Under the pieces are notes generated by a model. The model made no database searches. It saw only the letters and a program-made list of their open reading frames with translations, and was not told where the DNA came from. Shown here piece after piece: positions 39,447 to 48,597 of a stretch of DNA of 64,000 nucleotides (within the stretch, counting starts at the first letter, position 1; the number at the start of each line of letters is the position of its first letter). The position numbers and the translations under genes are program-made. Source of the stretch: Desulfosediminicola flagellatus (GTDB lineage: Bacteria; Desulfobacterota; Desulfobulbia; Desulfobulbales; Desulfocapsaceae); contig NZ_CP050698.1 of the NCBI RefSeq assembly GCF_005116655.2, positions 1,504,001-1,568,000 on the forward strand. The letters are read 5' to 3'.

Positions 39447-39464
39447 AGAAAAGGAGCGGACAAA

Positions 39465-41417
39465 ATGCAGATGAACAGGAAATTCAGGATCTTGATGTTT
39501 GCAGCGGCGGTTGTTTTGATAACCACTGGATTTGCCCATGGTACAGATCCAAATGCTGGCGAGATGCAAGCCGACAGAGATGCCCTGAAGCAACGATTCG
39601 GACAACGACCATATTCTCCCTATGCGGAAAGCGGCATTCCCCGCAGGGTATACTGGGGGGATTCTCATCTTCATACCGGGCTTTCAGTTGATGCCGGGCT
39701 GTTTGGTGCCCGTCTTGGGCTTGAAGATGCCTATCGTTTCGCACGAGGCGAACAGGTAACAACCTCAACCGGACAACCAGCAAAGCTCTCTCGTCCTCTT
39801 GATTGGCTGGTAATTGCTGATCACTCCGACGGCATGGGCATGGTTGGAGATCTTGCAGCAGGCAAGCCGGAAATCACCCGCTATGAGCAGGGTGCCCGCT
39901 GGTCAAAAGGGCTGCGACATGGCGGACAAAAAGCCGTTGATACTGCACTTGATTTGATCACCACTTTCTCTCAGGGGAAGGTGAATCCAGATCTGATGGG
40001 AATGTATTCTCCTGGCTCAAAAATCTACGCATCCGTTTGGGACAGTGTGGTCAAAGCTGCAGAGGAATATAATGACCCAGGAAGATTCACTACACTGATC
40101 GGCTTTGAGTGGACCTCGCTGGTAATGGGAAATAACCTCCATCGTAATGTCCTCTTCCGTGATAATGGGGAAAGAGCCTCAAGGGTAGTCCCCTATACCA
40201 CTCAGGAGCCCATCGGCAGCACAGATCCTTTAAAACTCTACGAGTGGATGGAAACCTATGAGGCCAAGACCGGTGGAACAGTTTTGGCACTGGCGCATAA
40301 CGGCAATCTATCCAACGGATTGATGTTTCCGGTTGATGCCCAGTATACCGGGCGCAAGCTCGATGCTTTTTATGTTGAACAGCGGGCCAAATGGGAACCA
40401 ATGTATGAAATTACCCAGATAAAGGGTGATGGCGAGACCCACCCCTTACTCTCACCAGATGATGCCTTTGCCGATTATGAAACCTGGGATGCCGGTAACC
40501 TGGATCTCAGTGAAGCAAAGAAACCAGAGATGCTGGCAGCTGAATACGGACGAGAGGCACTCAAAAAAGGATTGGAACTCGAAGCACGTTTCGGTACTAA
40601 TCCTTATAAATTTGGCCTTGTGGGATCTACTGACAGTCACACCGGATTGGCAACGGCTGAAGAGGATAATTTCTTTGGTAAGCATTCCGGTGGGGAACCG
40701 TCTCCTGATCGAATGAAACACCCCTTCACTGAAACAGAAAATGGTAAATTTGATGGTTGGCAGACAGTGGCTTCAGGACTTGCTGCAGTCTGGGCAACTG
40801 AGAACACACGGGAAGCCATCTTTGACGCAATGGCACGAAAAGAGGTCTATGCAACCACTGGGCCGCGCATGATGGTACGTTTCTTCGGTGGTTGGGACTT
40901 TACACTCGAAGACCTCAACAGTCGCCAGCCTGCCTTTAGTGGTTATGAGAAAGGCGTTCCAATGGGCAGCGACCTGCCTTCAGTTAAAGGCACCAATGCG
41001 CCAAGTTTTATGGTGTACTCGCTGCGCGACCCCGTTGGTGCAAATCTCGATCGTATCCAGATCATCAAGGGCTGGCTGGATAAGGATGGTAAGACTCACG
41101 AGAAAGTTTACGATGTCGCCTGGTCAGATGGCCGCCAGCCTGACAATGACGGTAAGCTACCACCGGTTGGCAATACCGTGGATATCAAGAATGCAAATTG
41201 GCTCAACACCATTGGTGCCGCAGAACTTGGTACAGTATGGACCGATCCTGATTTTGATCCAAATCAAAGTGCCTTCTACTACGCCCGTGTAATCGAAATC
41301 CCCACACCGCGCTGGATCGTCTATGACGCCTTCCGTTTCGGTGTAGAGATCCCCGAAGGGGCTAAAACGATTCATCAGGAAAGGGCCTACACTTCGCCTA
41401 TCTGGTATACGCCTTAG
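39465..41417 (+). CDS. DUF3604 domain-containing exported protein, copy 2
   Basis: 650 residues, signal peptide at the N-terminus (cleavage near HG/TDP, about residue 26). It is a close paralogue of the preceding gene over its entire length: [47 protein letters not shown] and the same C-terminal end. This indicates a tandem duplication. An AGGAG-like site (aaaaggagcgga) precedes the start. It is probably a periplasmic metal-dependent hydrolase; the substrate is unknown. Confidence 0.85.
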   Translation: MQMNRKFRILMFAAAVVLITTGFAHGTDPNAGEMQADRDALKQRFGQRPYSPYAESGIPRRVYWGDSHLHTGLSVDAGLFGARLGLEDAYRFARGEQVTTSTGQPAKLSRPLDWLVIADHSDGMGMVGDLAAGKPEITRYEQGARWSKGLRHGGQKAVDTALDLITTFSQGKVNPDLMGMYSPGSKIYASVWDSVVKAAEEYNDPGRFTTLIGFEWTSLVMGNNLHRNVLFRDNGERASRVVPYTTQEPIGSTDPLKLYEWMETYEAKTGGTVLALAHNGNLSNGLMFPVDAQYTGRKLDAFYVEQRAKWEPMYEITQIKGDGETHPLLSPDDAFADYETWDAGNLDLSEAKKPEMLAAEYGREALKKGLELEARFGTNPYKFGLVGSTDSHTGLATAEEDNFFGKHSGGEPSPDRMKHPFTETENGKFDGWQTVASGLAAVWATENTREAIFDAMARKEVYATTGPRMMVRFFGGWDFTLEDLNSRQPAFSGYEKGVPMGSDLPSVKGTNAPSFMVYSLRDPVGANLDRIQIIKGWLDKDGKTHEKVYDVAWSDGRQPDNDGKLPPVGNTVDIKNANWLNTIGAAELGTVWTDPDFDPNQSAFYYARVIEIPTPRWIVYDAFRFGVEIPEGAKTIHQERAYTSPIWYTP

Positions 41418-41433
41418 GAGTGTATGGGAAGCA

Positions 41434-42330
41434 ATGAAATCAATATTGCGAGAACCGCTGGTTCATTTTTTACTGATAGGCGCAGCGCTTTTTATTGCTT
41501 TCGCTTTTGCAGACAATCCGGTCGATAAGGAATCTGACCGGATTGTTGTGACACAAGGTAAAATTGAATTTTTGACGGCAAATTTTAAGCGAACCTGGCA
41601 GCGGCAGCCGACCGGATCGGAACTCGAGGGGCTTACTAACGGTTATGTGCGTGATGAGATACTCTACCGTGAAGCATTGGCTCTAGGTCTGGATCGGGAT
41701 GATCCGTATATCCGCATGCGGCTGAAACAGAAACTGGAGTTCATGAGTGATGATCTCGCTGGAGTTGTCACGCCTTTAGACGAGCAGCTCAACCTATACA
41801 TGACAAATCATCCTGAAGATTTTCGCCAGGAGTTTCAGGTGGCTTTCCGCCATGTTTACTTGAACGCTGATCAGCAGGAAAGTATGTCAATCGACAGGGC
41901 AACCAAACTTATACAACACCTATCGGATGAGAAGAGCACGACGGACCCTGATACAATGGGTGACAGTCTAATGCTTCCAAAAGTATTCGATCTTTCATCC
42001 GAAAGCGAAATAGCTCGGCTATTTGGTAGACCTTTTAGTAGAGAACTCTTACACATCACGCCTGGCACATGGACCGGTCCCATCAGGTCCGGTTATGGTC
42101 TGCACCTGGTTTTAGTCAGTGAAAAGGTTGCTGGAAGACTGCCAGAACTGGATGAAGTGCGTGAAATCGTTGAGCGGGATTGGTTTTCAACTCGGAAAAA
42201 AGAACACAGGGAGAGTATTTACAACAGCCTTCGTGAAAAATACACTGTTGTCTTTGAAGCGGATGCAGGAGAGAAAAAAGCATTTACAGTAATCTCAGAA
42301 GCACAAGCAGCAGGGGAAAAACGGAAATGA
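41434..42330 (+). CDS. Membrane-anchored parvulin-type peptidylprolyl isomerase
   Basis: 298 residues. A transmembrane anchor near residues 10-27 is followed by an N-terminal helical chaperone-like region and a PpiC domain (about 125-260). The sequence is similar to the PpiD/SurA-like isomerases found beside HupE genes. It presumably helps fold exported partners encoded in the operon (the DUF3604 proteins). It starts 16 bases after the DUF3604 stop and overlaps the next start by the ATGA arrangement (42327-42330). Confidence 0.78.
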   Translation: MKSILREPLVHFLLIGAALFIAFAFADNPVDKESDRIVVTQGKIEFLTANFKRTWQRQPTGSELEGLTNGYVRDEILYREALALGLDRDDPYIRMRLKQKLEFMSDDLAGVVTPLDEQLNLYMTNHPEDFRQEFQVAFRHVYLNADQQESMSIDRATKLIQHLSDEKSTTDPDTMGDSLMLPKVFDLSSESEIARLFGRPFSRELLHITPGTWTGPIRSGYGLHLVLVSEKVAGRLPELDEVREIVERDWFSTRKKEHRESIYNSLREKYTVVFEADAGEKKAFTVISEAQAAGEKRK

Positions 42331-43334
42331 TGCATCTGATCTTGCGCTTTGCATTATTGCTCATTATCACCTGCAGTGTCCCGGCCCTGGCACATGAATC
42401 ACAACCGGGTACCCTGGAAATAAACCAACTTACTGCAGATCGTTACGATGTAATCTGGCGGGCACCGATCTATTATGGCAAGCCGCATCCGGCGAGAATA
42501 CAATTGCCTGAGAACTGGAAGGATATCGTTCAGCCAACCGAGCGTCGCATGGCGGACTCTATCGTCTTTCACCGGGTGGTTGACATTGGCACAAAGAGTG
42601 TTGAAGGGGCTATCCTCCGCTTCCCTGGACTTGAGTCAACCATAACAGATATTTATGTTCGGCTTACCCGGCTTGACGCTACCATAATGACAGCGGTGGT
42701 GCGGCCGACCAGTCCTTCTGTTGAGCTTCGAGGTGAGAGGTCGTGGAGTACCACGACAATCACCTATACAGGCCTTGGGTTCCAGCACATCATGCTGGGT
42801 GTCGACCACTTGCTCTTTGTTCTCGGCTTGCTGTTAATCGTGTCAAACAGGGTAATGCTCATTAAGACAATCACTTCGTTTACCTTAGCCCACTCCATTA
42901 CCCTGGCGATTGCGACACTGGGGTATGCCAGTGCACCACTACCGCCGCTCAATGCCGCAATTGCACTCAGTATCCTCTTTCTTGGACCTGAGATTGTTCG
43001 TTCCTGGCGGGGGGAGACGAGTCTTACCATTCGATATCCCTGGGTTGTCGCTTTCATGTTCGGCCTGCTTCATGGTTTCGGTTTTGCAAGCGGCCTCTCA
43101 ACAACAGGCATGCCAAAGGCTGAGCTGCCATTTGCCTTGCTGTTTTTTAATGTAGGGGTAGAGCTGGGACAGCTGATCTTTGTGTTTGCTGCTTTAGCAA
43201 TGGCCCGTTCTTTCAAGATTCTTGAAGTTCGCTGGCCGGTGTGGGCCGAGGCAATACCGGGTTACACTGTTGGCAGTCTCGGGGCTTACTGGACTATTCA
43301 GCGGACATATATTCTTTTTGGAGGAGTATTATAA
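42327..43334 (+). CDS. HupE/UreJ-like membrane protein, long form
   Basis: 335 residues with a signal peptide (cleavage after ALA, about residue 22). The first half (25-140) is an exported soluble domain, and the second half carries about 6 hydrophobic helices. The HupE core motif is seen as FQHIMLGVDHLLFVLGL and LLHGFGFASGL. HupE/UreJ proteins are proposed metal (Ni2+) transporters, but this one lies outside any hydrogenase or urease cluster. Translation is coupled to both neighbours by overlapping stop/start codons. Confidence 0.82.
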   Translation: MMHLILRFALLLIITCSVPALAHESQPGTLEINQLTADRYDVIWRAPIYYGKPHPARIQLPENWKDIVQPTERRMADSIVFHRVVDIGTKSVEGAILRFPGLESTITDIYVRLTRLDATIMTAVVRPTSPSVELRGERSWSTTTITYTGLGFQHIMLGVDHLLFVLGLLLIVSNRVMLIKTITSFTLAHSITLAIATLGYASAPLPPLNAAIALSILFLGPEIVRSWRGETSLTIRYPWVVAFMFGLLHGFGFASGLSTTGMPKAELPFALLFFNVGVELGQLIFVFAALAMARSFKILEVRWPVWAEAIPGYTVGSLGAYWTIQRTYILFGGVL

Positions 43335-43954
43335 TGGAAAAGCCATCCGTGCAGATGCGACGTATCTTCTGGTCTTGGGTGATTATGTTGAGCATAGCAA
43401 GCCTGACAGTAGCGCCATCGGCATTTGCCCATATTGAAAGCGGCCAGGCTGTTGGATTTATAACTGGCCTGGAGCACCCCTGGTCTGGACTCGACCATGT
43501 GTTGGCCATGATCGCAGTGGGGCTATGGGGAGCTCAGCTCGGTAACCCTGCCCTGTGGATCTTACCTGTAATCTTTCCTATGGTCATGGCATTGGGTGCT
43601 ATGATGGGCTTATTGGGCATACCTTTACCGGGAATCGAAATAGGCATAGCCTTTTCTGCAATCCTCCTGGGTGCAATGGTTTTGGGTGAAGTACGCCTGA
43701 AAATACCTGTTGCCGCACTGCTTGTGGGTATTTTCGCAATTTTTCACGGACATGCCCACGGCACCGAACTTCCAGCCGGACAAAGCGGGCTTCTCTATAG
43801 TATTGGATTTGTTATGGCGACGGGTGTTCTCCATGGAATTGGCATTACAATGGGATTGATACACCGATGGCCTGCCGGGAGATTGGCACTACGTAGTGCC
43901 GGCGCATTTATCGCCTGTATGGGATGTTTCTTTCTGTGGAATGCTGTTGTATGA
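43334..43954 (+). CDS. HupE/UreJ family membrane protein
   Basis: 206 residues from ATG 43334, with GGAGGAG before it; the longer frame from 43241 lies inside the previous gene. It shows the canonical HupE motif HPWSGLDHVLAMIAVGLWG and the second histidine cluster FHGHAHGTELP, with about six transmembrane helices and a cleavable N-terminal helix. Its histidines are arranged as expected for a nickel permease. It overlaps the previous gene by one base and the next by the ATGA arrangement. Confidence 0.85.
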   Translation: MEKPSVQMRRIFWSWVIMLSIASLTVAPSAFAHIESGQAVGFITGLEHPWSGLDHVLAMIAVGLWGAQLGNPALWILPVIFPMVMALGAMMGLLGIPLPGIEIGIAFSAILLGAMVLGEVRLKIPVAALLVGIFAIFHGHAHGTELPAGQSGLLYSIGFVMATGVLHGIGITMGLIHRWPAGRLALRSAGAFIACMGCFFLWNAVV

Positions 43955-44565
43955 AAAGACTTACCCCACATGCTTCACCCCTGTTTTTTTGCAGCGTGAT
44001 TATTGGTTTAGTGCTGGTCCCTTCCATTGCATCCGCTCACCTCGTTACCACCGGAATGGGGCCGGTCTACGATGGGATTGGTCACCTGCTGCTAACCCCT
44101 GAAGATCTGGTGCCAGCCCTTGCAGTTGCGATTTACTCGGGGATGTTAGGTGTCGTAGCTGGTCGACGTGCCATTTTTTTATTACCACTAGCCTGGTTGA
44201 CGGGAGGATTAGCAGGTCTGTTCGGCGGGAGCCAATTTTCAGATCTGCTACCTGCATTATCATTTCTTGTTCTTGGTTCACTCATTGCGTTTGATCTTCG
44301 TCTACCTCTCATAGGTTTCACCTTGCTGACAGTCATGGTGGGGCTTTTCCATGGCTTTTCTAATGGTGTGTCTATAGAAGAAGGGGCCGGAGAGTTGGGA
44401 TTGATCGGAGTTGCCGTGGCTCTTTTTGTTATGGTGACTGTAGTTTCGGCTTTTATAGTGTCGCTTCAGCGTACATGGACACGGATAGTAGTTCGTGTTT
44501 CAGGTAGTTGGATAGTGGCTATAGGTATGCTAATGATTGGTTGGTTTGTTCGAGGACGTGGTTGA
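43951..44565 (+). CDS. Divergent HupE-like membrane protein
   Basis: 204 residues from ATG 43951, which overlaps the preceding stop codon; the frame upstream is inside the previous gene. It has a signal peptide and 6 helices. The motif reads VYDGIGHLLLTPEDLVPALAVA and FHGFSNG: the aspartate of the canonical xDH motif is replaced by Gly, so metal coordination is weakened. It may serve as a structural partner of the second HupE. It is the last gene of the operon. Confidence 0.75.
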   Translation: MKRLTPHASPLFFCSVIIGLVLVPSIASAHLVTTGMGPVYDGIGHLLLTPEDLVPALAVAIYSGMLGVVAGRRAIFLLPLAWLTGGLAGLFGGSQFSDLLPALSFLVLGSLIAFDLRLPLIGFTLLTVMVGLFHGFSNGVSIEEGAGELGLIGVAVALFVMVTVVSAFIVSLQRTWTRIVVRVSGSWIVAIGMLMIGWFVRGRG

Positions 44566-44751
44566 TCTTTCAAGCAATGAGTAAGTGCAAAGAATATATT
44601 TCCAAATAGCTTATCTGCAAAGGGAGCATTTTGAAGTTCTTGTTTGTTCCAGGTAACCAATACTATTTGAAATAATCTTCTATCATGTACAGATGCTTTT
44701 GGCCGAATATTCCATGGAAATCAGTCAAGAGGAGTGTTTATGATATCCACT

Positions 44752-44778
44752 GCCAGGTAATACAGACTCCTGGCGTTT
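44752..44778 (+). terminator. Weak terminator-like hairpin after the HupE operon
   Basis: A 6-bp stem gccagg/cctggc (44752-44757 and 44769-44774) is followed by a short T run. It is located 187 bp after the last HupE stop, so the assignment is tentative. Confidence 0.3.
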
Positions 44779-44829
44779 TAAATGAGTCAGAGAGCCAAAC
44801 CCTTTTCTAAATAGTGTGAAAGATAAATT

Positions 44830-45393
44830 ATGAAAAAAATACAGATTGCATTAGCAGTTATTATATTATGTGGAGCGACGTCCACATTTGGTCAGAAATC
44901 TGGACAGAGTACACAGATTTCTATCGGCATCGTTGAGAGTGCGGGGCAGGTTGAGCTTAAGCAGAGCAATACAGGTAAAGGCCTTGCTGCTGGTACGGCC
45001 GTTGGTGCCCTTCGGAGTTCTAACAATAGAACGCGTAGTGTTGTTACTGGTGCTGTTATTGGTGGTGCTGTAGGTAAAGTGGCCAGTAAAAGTGAACAAG
45101 GCCGGGAGTATTCTGTTAGAACAGGACCAAATAGTGTTATAGCTGTAGTCTCCAATCAGACGGAAATTCATGTTGGTGATTGTGTAACGGTTCAGCAGTC
45201 TGGAGGGATGGCTAATGTAACCCGTATTGACCAGAGTAAATGCTCTCAAGTGGCGTCCCTGGATCCACAAGATCAAGCATCAGCACCATCTGGTAACACC
45301 CCTTGTGAAACAGCGAAGACCGATTTTGCCAACGCCTCTACTCAGGAAGCGTTAGATATGGCGAAGCAGAAAATGGATGTGCTGTGTCAATAA
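44830..45393 (+). CDS. Exported glycine-zipper protein (SlyB-like)
   Basis: 187 residues, with a signal peptide (about 1-21). A glycine-zipper stretch (AAGTAVGALRSS then GAVIGGAVGKVAS, about 57-95) resembles the outer-membrane SlyB/Pcp group but lacks a lipobox cysteine. The C-terminal part contains four cysteines that could form disulfides. The function is unknown. It has no close operon partner. Confidence 0.6.
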   Translation: MKKIQIALAVIILCGATSTFGQKSGQSTQISIGIVESAGQVELKQSNTGKGLAAGTAVGALRSSNNRTRSVVTGAVIGGAVGKVASKSEQGREYSVRTGPNSVIAVVSNQTEIHVGDCVTVQQSGGMANVTRIDQSKCSQVASLDPQDQASAPSGNTPCETAKTDFANASTQEALDMAKQKMDVLCQ

Positions 45394-46026
45394 TGATTGT
45401 GAGTTTATGTGGGATTATTGGTAGTCAATCAGATCCGATATCACATGTTGTAATTGTTGGTTTAAAATGAATCTGACAACCCGCAATCTTAAACCCACCT
45501 ATTTTTAATAGATGAATGTAGTGTCATGTCATGTGTCAGATGTCGTAATCATGTGAAGCTTTTTCTCTTCCTGCGAGGCACGAGCGATGGAGCATAGCAG
45601 TGCTATGTAACAGAACGAGTAACGAAGTCAGGAAGTGAAAAGGGCGAACAGAATTAGACATCTGAGGCATGACAGGACAGTAGTGCCTACTCCAGTGTTT
45701 CAGGCACTACCTTCGACCCTGATTTTTCTAAATCTGCTCGTGTTGCAACGAAATTGTAAACACATCATATGCATGCATGTGTTTGTATATGAAAGTGACG
45801 ACATCTCTGCTTGTTGTCTCTAACACGCTATAGAAATGCATAGTACTTAGCGATAATTTAATCATATTGATATTTATCCATGTAATAAGAGAAATTATCT
45901 TGACATTCGTAGGTTAAGAATTTAATTAAATAGCGAACCGGGGATGTTTGCATTGATCCGATCAAGACTATTTCATTGACTCGTGGTCTTCTCGTTTACC
46001 TTGAATATGATATAAAAATACAAGAG
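45394..46026. other. Intergenic region dominated by repeats
   Basis: No gene is supported. The stretch includes the palindromic element 45527-45674 and a hairpin at 45680-45710 (gtagtgcct / aggcactac), then AT-rich sequence leading to the NapH-like gene. Confidence 0.5.
45527..45674. mobile_element. Palindromic repeat element with 18-bp terminal inverted repeats
   Basis: The arms 45527-45544 (tgtcatgtgtcagatgtc) and 45657-45674 (gacatctgaggcatgaca) match at 16 of 18 positions, bounding a 148-bp non-coding element. The interior contains a nested inverted repeat (ttcctgc...gtcaggaa, with gcatagcagtgctatg at the centre). It is typical of a MITE or REP-like element; it is not similar to the 15302/18712 family. 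Confidence 0.6.
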
Positions 46027-46716
46027 ATGAAAAAAGAAATTGATGGAAGGAAGAAAATGCAGTGGCTTACTATGCCCCTGGTTCCTCTTGTCATTGTTGG
46101 CGGCTATTTCTATCCCCTGTTGGGTTTGGTAATTGTCGGAATGATCGCGGTTTTTATGAACATCGCGCTATTCAGAGGTCGCTATTTTTGCGGGTGGTTC
46201 TGTGGGTTGGGAGGTGTGTTTGAGCGCATCCTGTCCAAAGTGAGCCTCAATAAACCTATGCTACCGCTTTTTACTAAAAAATGGTTTCGTTGGTTGATGT
46301 TTGGTTTGATGATGAGCCTCCTGGGATCACGACTCTATATGTCAGGTAGTGACCCGGAATTGATCGGCTCGACCTTTCGCATGATGTGGATTGTCTCGCT
46401 CGGTTTCGCAACCGCCTTTGGCCTGATCCTAAAACCGCGTACCTGGTGCACTGTCTGTCCTATGGGGACAATGCAGGGACTCATTTCAAAGAACACCTAT
46501 CTACTCCGCGTGGATCAGGGCAAGTGTAAAGAATGCGGGATATGTAAGAAATCCTGCCCAATAGAGACAGATCCCGGCGCCCTCAAGGCGGAAGGGCAGG
46601 TGCCAAGTCTGGATTGCATGCGGTGTTCCAATTGCGTTGTGAACTGCCCGACGAAGGCGCTTTCGTTTGGTTCTGAACAGAAATCTATGAAATCTATGAA
46701 ATCTATGAGTAAGTAG
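46027..46716 (+). CDS. NapH/CcoG-like membrane 4Fe-4S ferredoxin protein
   Basis: 229 residues from ATG 46027, matching the usual N-terminus of the family; TTG 45976 and ATG 46057 (with GGAAGG) are alternatives. There are about four transmembrane helices, a CGWFCGLGG motif, CTVCPMG and two ferredoxin-type clusters (CKECGICKKSCP and CMRCSNCVVNCP). Such proteins pass electrons from quinols to periplasmic reductases. The C-terminus has three tandem 9-nt repeats (46681-46707, aaatctatg), encoding K-S-M repeats. It is convergent with the molybdoenzyme operon, so a functional link is likely but unproven. Confidence 0.82.
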   Translation: MKKEIDGRKKMQWLTMPLVPLVIVGGYFYPLLGLVIVGMIAVFMNIALFRGRYFCGWFCGLGGVFERILSKVSLNKPMLPLFTKKWFRWLMFGLMMSLLGSRLYMSGSDPELIGSTFRMMWIVSLGFATAFGLILKPRTWCTVCPMGTMQGLISKNTYLLRVDQGKCKECGICKKSCPIETDPGALKAEGQVPSLDCMRCSNCVVNCPTKALSFGSEQKSMKSMKSMSK

Positions 46717-46800
46717 CATTGTACTATTGATGTGCTTGAAGGAAATTCTGAAAACATGCCTGTCGTCATGGTGGTGCAAGTTTGAGTGGGATGCCGTATT

Positions 46801-47772
46801 TCAATACAATCCCCGTTGAAATACCTCTATCGGAGATTGGGTGATTTCCAACGCTTTCTCTTTGCAGAAAATTGCACACAGCTCGCAACCGGTACATCGG
46901 GTAGCATCATAGTATAATCGTTTATTACCATTTGTTTGTTCAATCCTGATTGCTCCTGTAGGACACATGCCCGTGCATCGAGGACAGAGATTGCAGTTTT
47001 CTGTTATTGATAAGGTGGGGAAGCACAGGGCTGAAATTTTTTTGTATCGTGAAATATCTGCAGAATTTACAGCCTCATTACGTAGGCGTGTCTTTTGGGG
47101 AATTCTACGATGTGATTTGATGGTAAGATCTTTCGAAACTCTTCGGGTGGCAAATTTCTTTTCGGCAAATGATGTTAGATTCGCAGCCAGTTCAATCAGA
47201 AATTTGCGTCTGTTTTCAGAATTCGTTTGGGGCAGATCCGCACGTTGTTTACACAGTATGCATTCCGTTTGTAACGAATCTCCAAACAACCGGCCGATTT
47301 GAGAGAAGGTCTGGTTAAGTATTTCGATTAATGGTGAATTTTTACAAGATGTGCAATCACACGTTTGAAAGTATACACGTTCGATGTCACTGATACCAAG
47401 TGCAACAATTACTTCAATAGGTAAGGCCCCCAGGCAGGGAAGAAGGTATGCGCCAGAATGCTGATTTTGCCTGAAGCAGGAGACAACAGGAGAGTCGCTT
47501 TTTCGTATTAAATTGATGAATTCAGAATAATCCAGCCCTGGAATTGAAAAAACATCTGCTGGGCACGCGGTGACACATCTTCCGCATCCGGTACACGTAT
47601 CGCGCCTGATGACTATTTCACCATCTTCAACCTCCAACGCCCCGTGAATACAACTCTTCAGACATGTATTGCATTCAAAGCCTCGTAGTCGTTTTCGCAG
47701 GCAATTCTGTCCTTTTATCGATAACGATATTTCAATATATTTATTAGTGGTTGTGTCGGAAAGAGTGGTCAT
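46801..47772 (-). CDS. 4Fe-4S ferredoxin-type protein with several cysteine clusters
   Basis: 323 residues. The N-terminal half has FECNTCLKSC and the ferredoxin pattern CTGCGRCVTACP, followed by a central domain with further cysteines (CDCTSC, CILC), and the C-terminal half holds CNLCPRCTGMCPTGAI and CTGCELCAIFC. It is soluble and cytoplasmic. It is the last gene of the reductase operon and overlaps the TorD-like gene by four bases. It is probably an electron carrier or accessory factor for the reductase; not a known subunit of ArrAB. Confidence 0.78.
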   Translation of the reverse strand: MTTLSDTTTNKYIEISLSIKGQNCLRKRLRGFECNTCLKSCIHGALEVEDGEIVIRRDTCTGCGRCVTACPADVFSIPGLDYSEFINLIRKSDSPVVSCFRQNQHSGAYLLPCLGALPIEVIVALGISDIERVYFQTCDCTSCKNSPLIEILNQTFSQIGRLFGDSLQTECILCKQRADLPQTNSENRRKFLIELAANLTSFAEKKFATRRVSKDLTIKSHRRIPQKTRLRNEAVNSADISRYKKISALCFPTLSITENCNLCPRCTGMCPTGAIRIEQTNGNKRLYYDATRCTGCELCAIFCKEKALEITQSPIEVFQRGLY

Positions 47773-48452
47773 TGGCAGGGGATGGTTCCCATTTCAGAGG
47801 TCGTAGCACTATACTGCCAGTTACAGGAGTCATGAAAACTCTCAAGACATTCTGCCAGTGACTTGTAATATAGCGTCTCTGCTCCTTTATGGAGAAGTAT
47901 ACAAAATTCAGGAATCCAGCTCATGGCTCCCTGAAAAAACTGCATTTGAAGATTACGTAGCGTATTCGCTACGTTTTCATCGTTATTATGTAGTGCCTCT
48001 GCTTCCTGCATCAGCAGGTAATACATGAACTCAAGTTCGATTGCGATATGGTCGGCGGGCTCATATACATCTACGGCAATACCTGCATCGTGGTAATGTT
48101 TTTGGATATCCAGGGTGGAATTACCCATTACCTGCCTTTTTCCTTCAAGATATATAGAGCCGTAGGGTGGTGCTATCAGTTCAAAAGGGCCGACAAAAAG
48201 TGCTGCATAGTCAATGCTCAACTGCTGCTGAGTACTGCATTCGAGGCCTGATTTCATCTCCTTCGCAGCTGAAGCAGCTTTTGGGGTTAAAGGAGCCATT
48301 AGGCTAATCAGATTGTCACAAACATGTTCCTCGCGGAGCAATTGGCGATCTGGTTCATAGAAGCAGGCAGCAAGCAATTTGAACGCGTTGCCGAGTGTAA
48401 TGCTATTTGTAGGATTATTCATAGTGTTTAGGTCCGATTTTTTGGAAATCAT
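47769..48452 (-). CDS. TorD/DmsD-family molybdoenzyme chaperone (ArrD-like)
   Basis: 227 residues from ATG 48452; an alternative start at 48422 fits homologues about equally well. Features include LGNAFKLLAACFYEPDRQLL, the YAALFVGPFELIAPPYGSIYLEG motif typical of the family and helical content. TorD-type proteins bind the Tat signal of molybdoenzymes and assist cofactor insertion. Its position behind arrB supports a dedicated role for the large subunit. Confidence 0.85.
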   Translation of the reverse strand: MISKKSDLNTMNNPTNSITLGNAFKLLAACFYEPDRQLLREEHVCDNLISLMAPLTPKAASAAKEMKSGLECSTQQQLSIDYAALFVGPFELIAPPYGSIYLEGKRQVMGNSTLDIQKHYHDAGIAVDVYEPADHIAIELEFMYYLLMQEAEALHNNDENVANTLRNLQMQFFQGAMSWIPEFCILLHKGAETLYYKSLAECLESFHDSCNWQYSATTSEMGTIPCQ

Positions 48453-48507
48453 ATGTATAAAACACTCAAATGTAGCAGCATTATTCGTGAAGAGACGCTG
48501 CTATTGG

Positions 48508-48562
48508 GAGGCTGTTTGACAATAGGAATTTGGGTCAAATTCCTATTGTCAAACAGCCTCCT
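48508..48562. repeat. Perfect 25-bp inverted repeat between arrB and the TorD-like gene
   Basis: The arms 48508-48532 and 48538-48562 are exact reverse complements with a 5-nt loop; the ends read ggaggctgtttgacaat, a variant of the terminal repeat of the element at 18712. No T-run follows on either strand. It may be a MITE-derived mRNA stabiliser or attenuator within the operon. Confidence 0.75.
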
Positions 48563-48597
48563 GGGTGCCAACCGGTCATGCTGTTTTTAGGCACAAA

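Noticed and set aside
43241..43333. Longer start of the second HupE protein
   Set aside because: The extension lies inside the preceding gene and a better ATG with GGAGGAG is at 43334.
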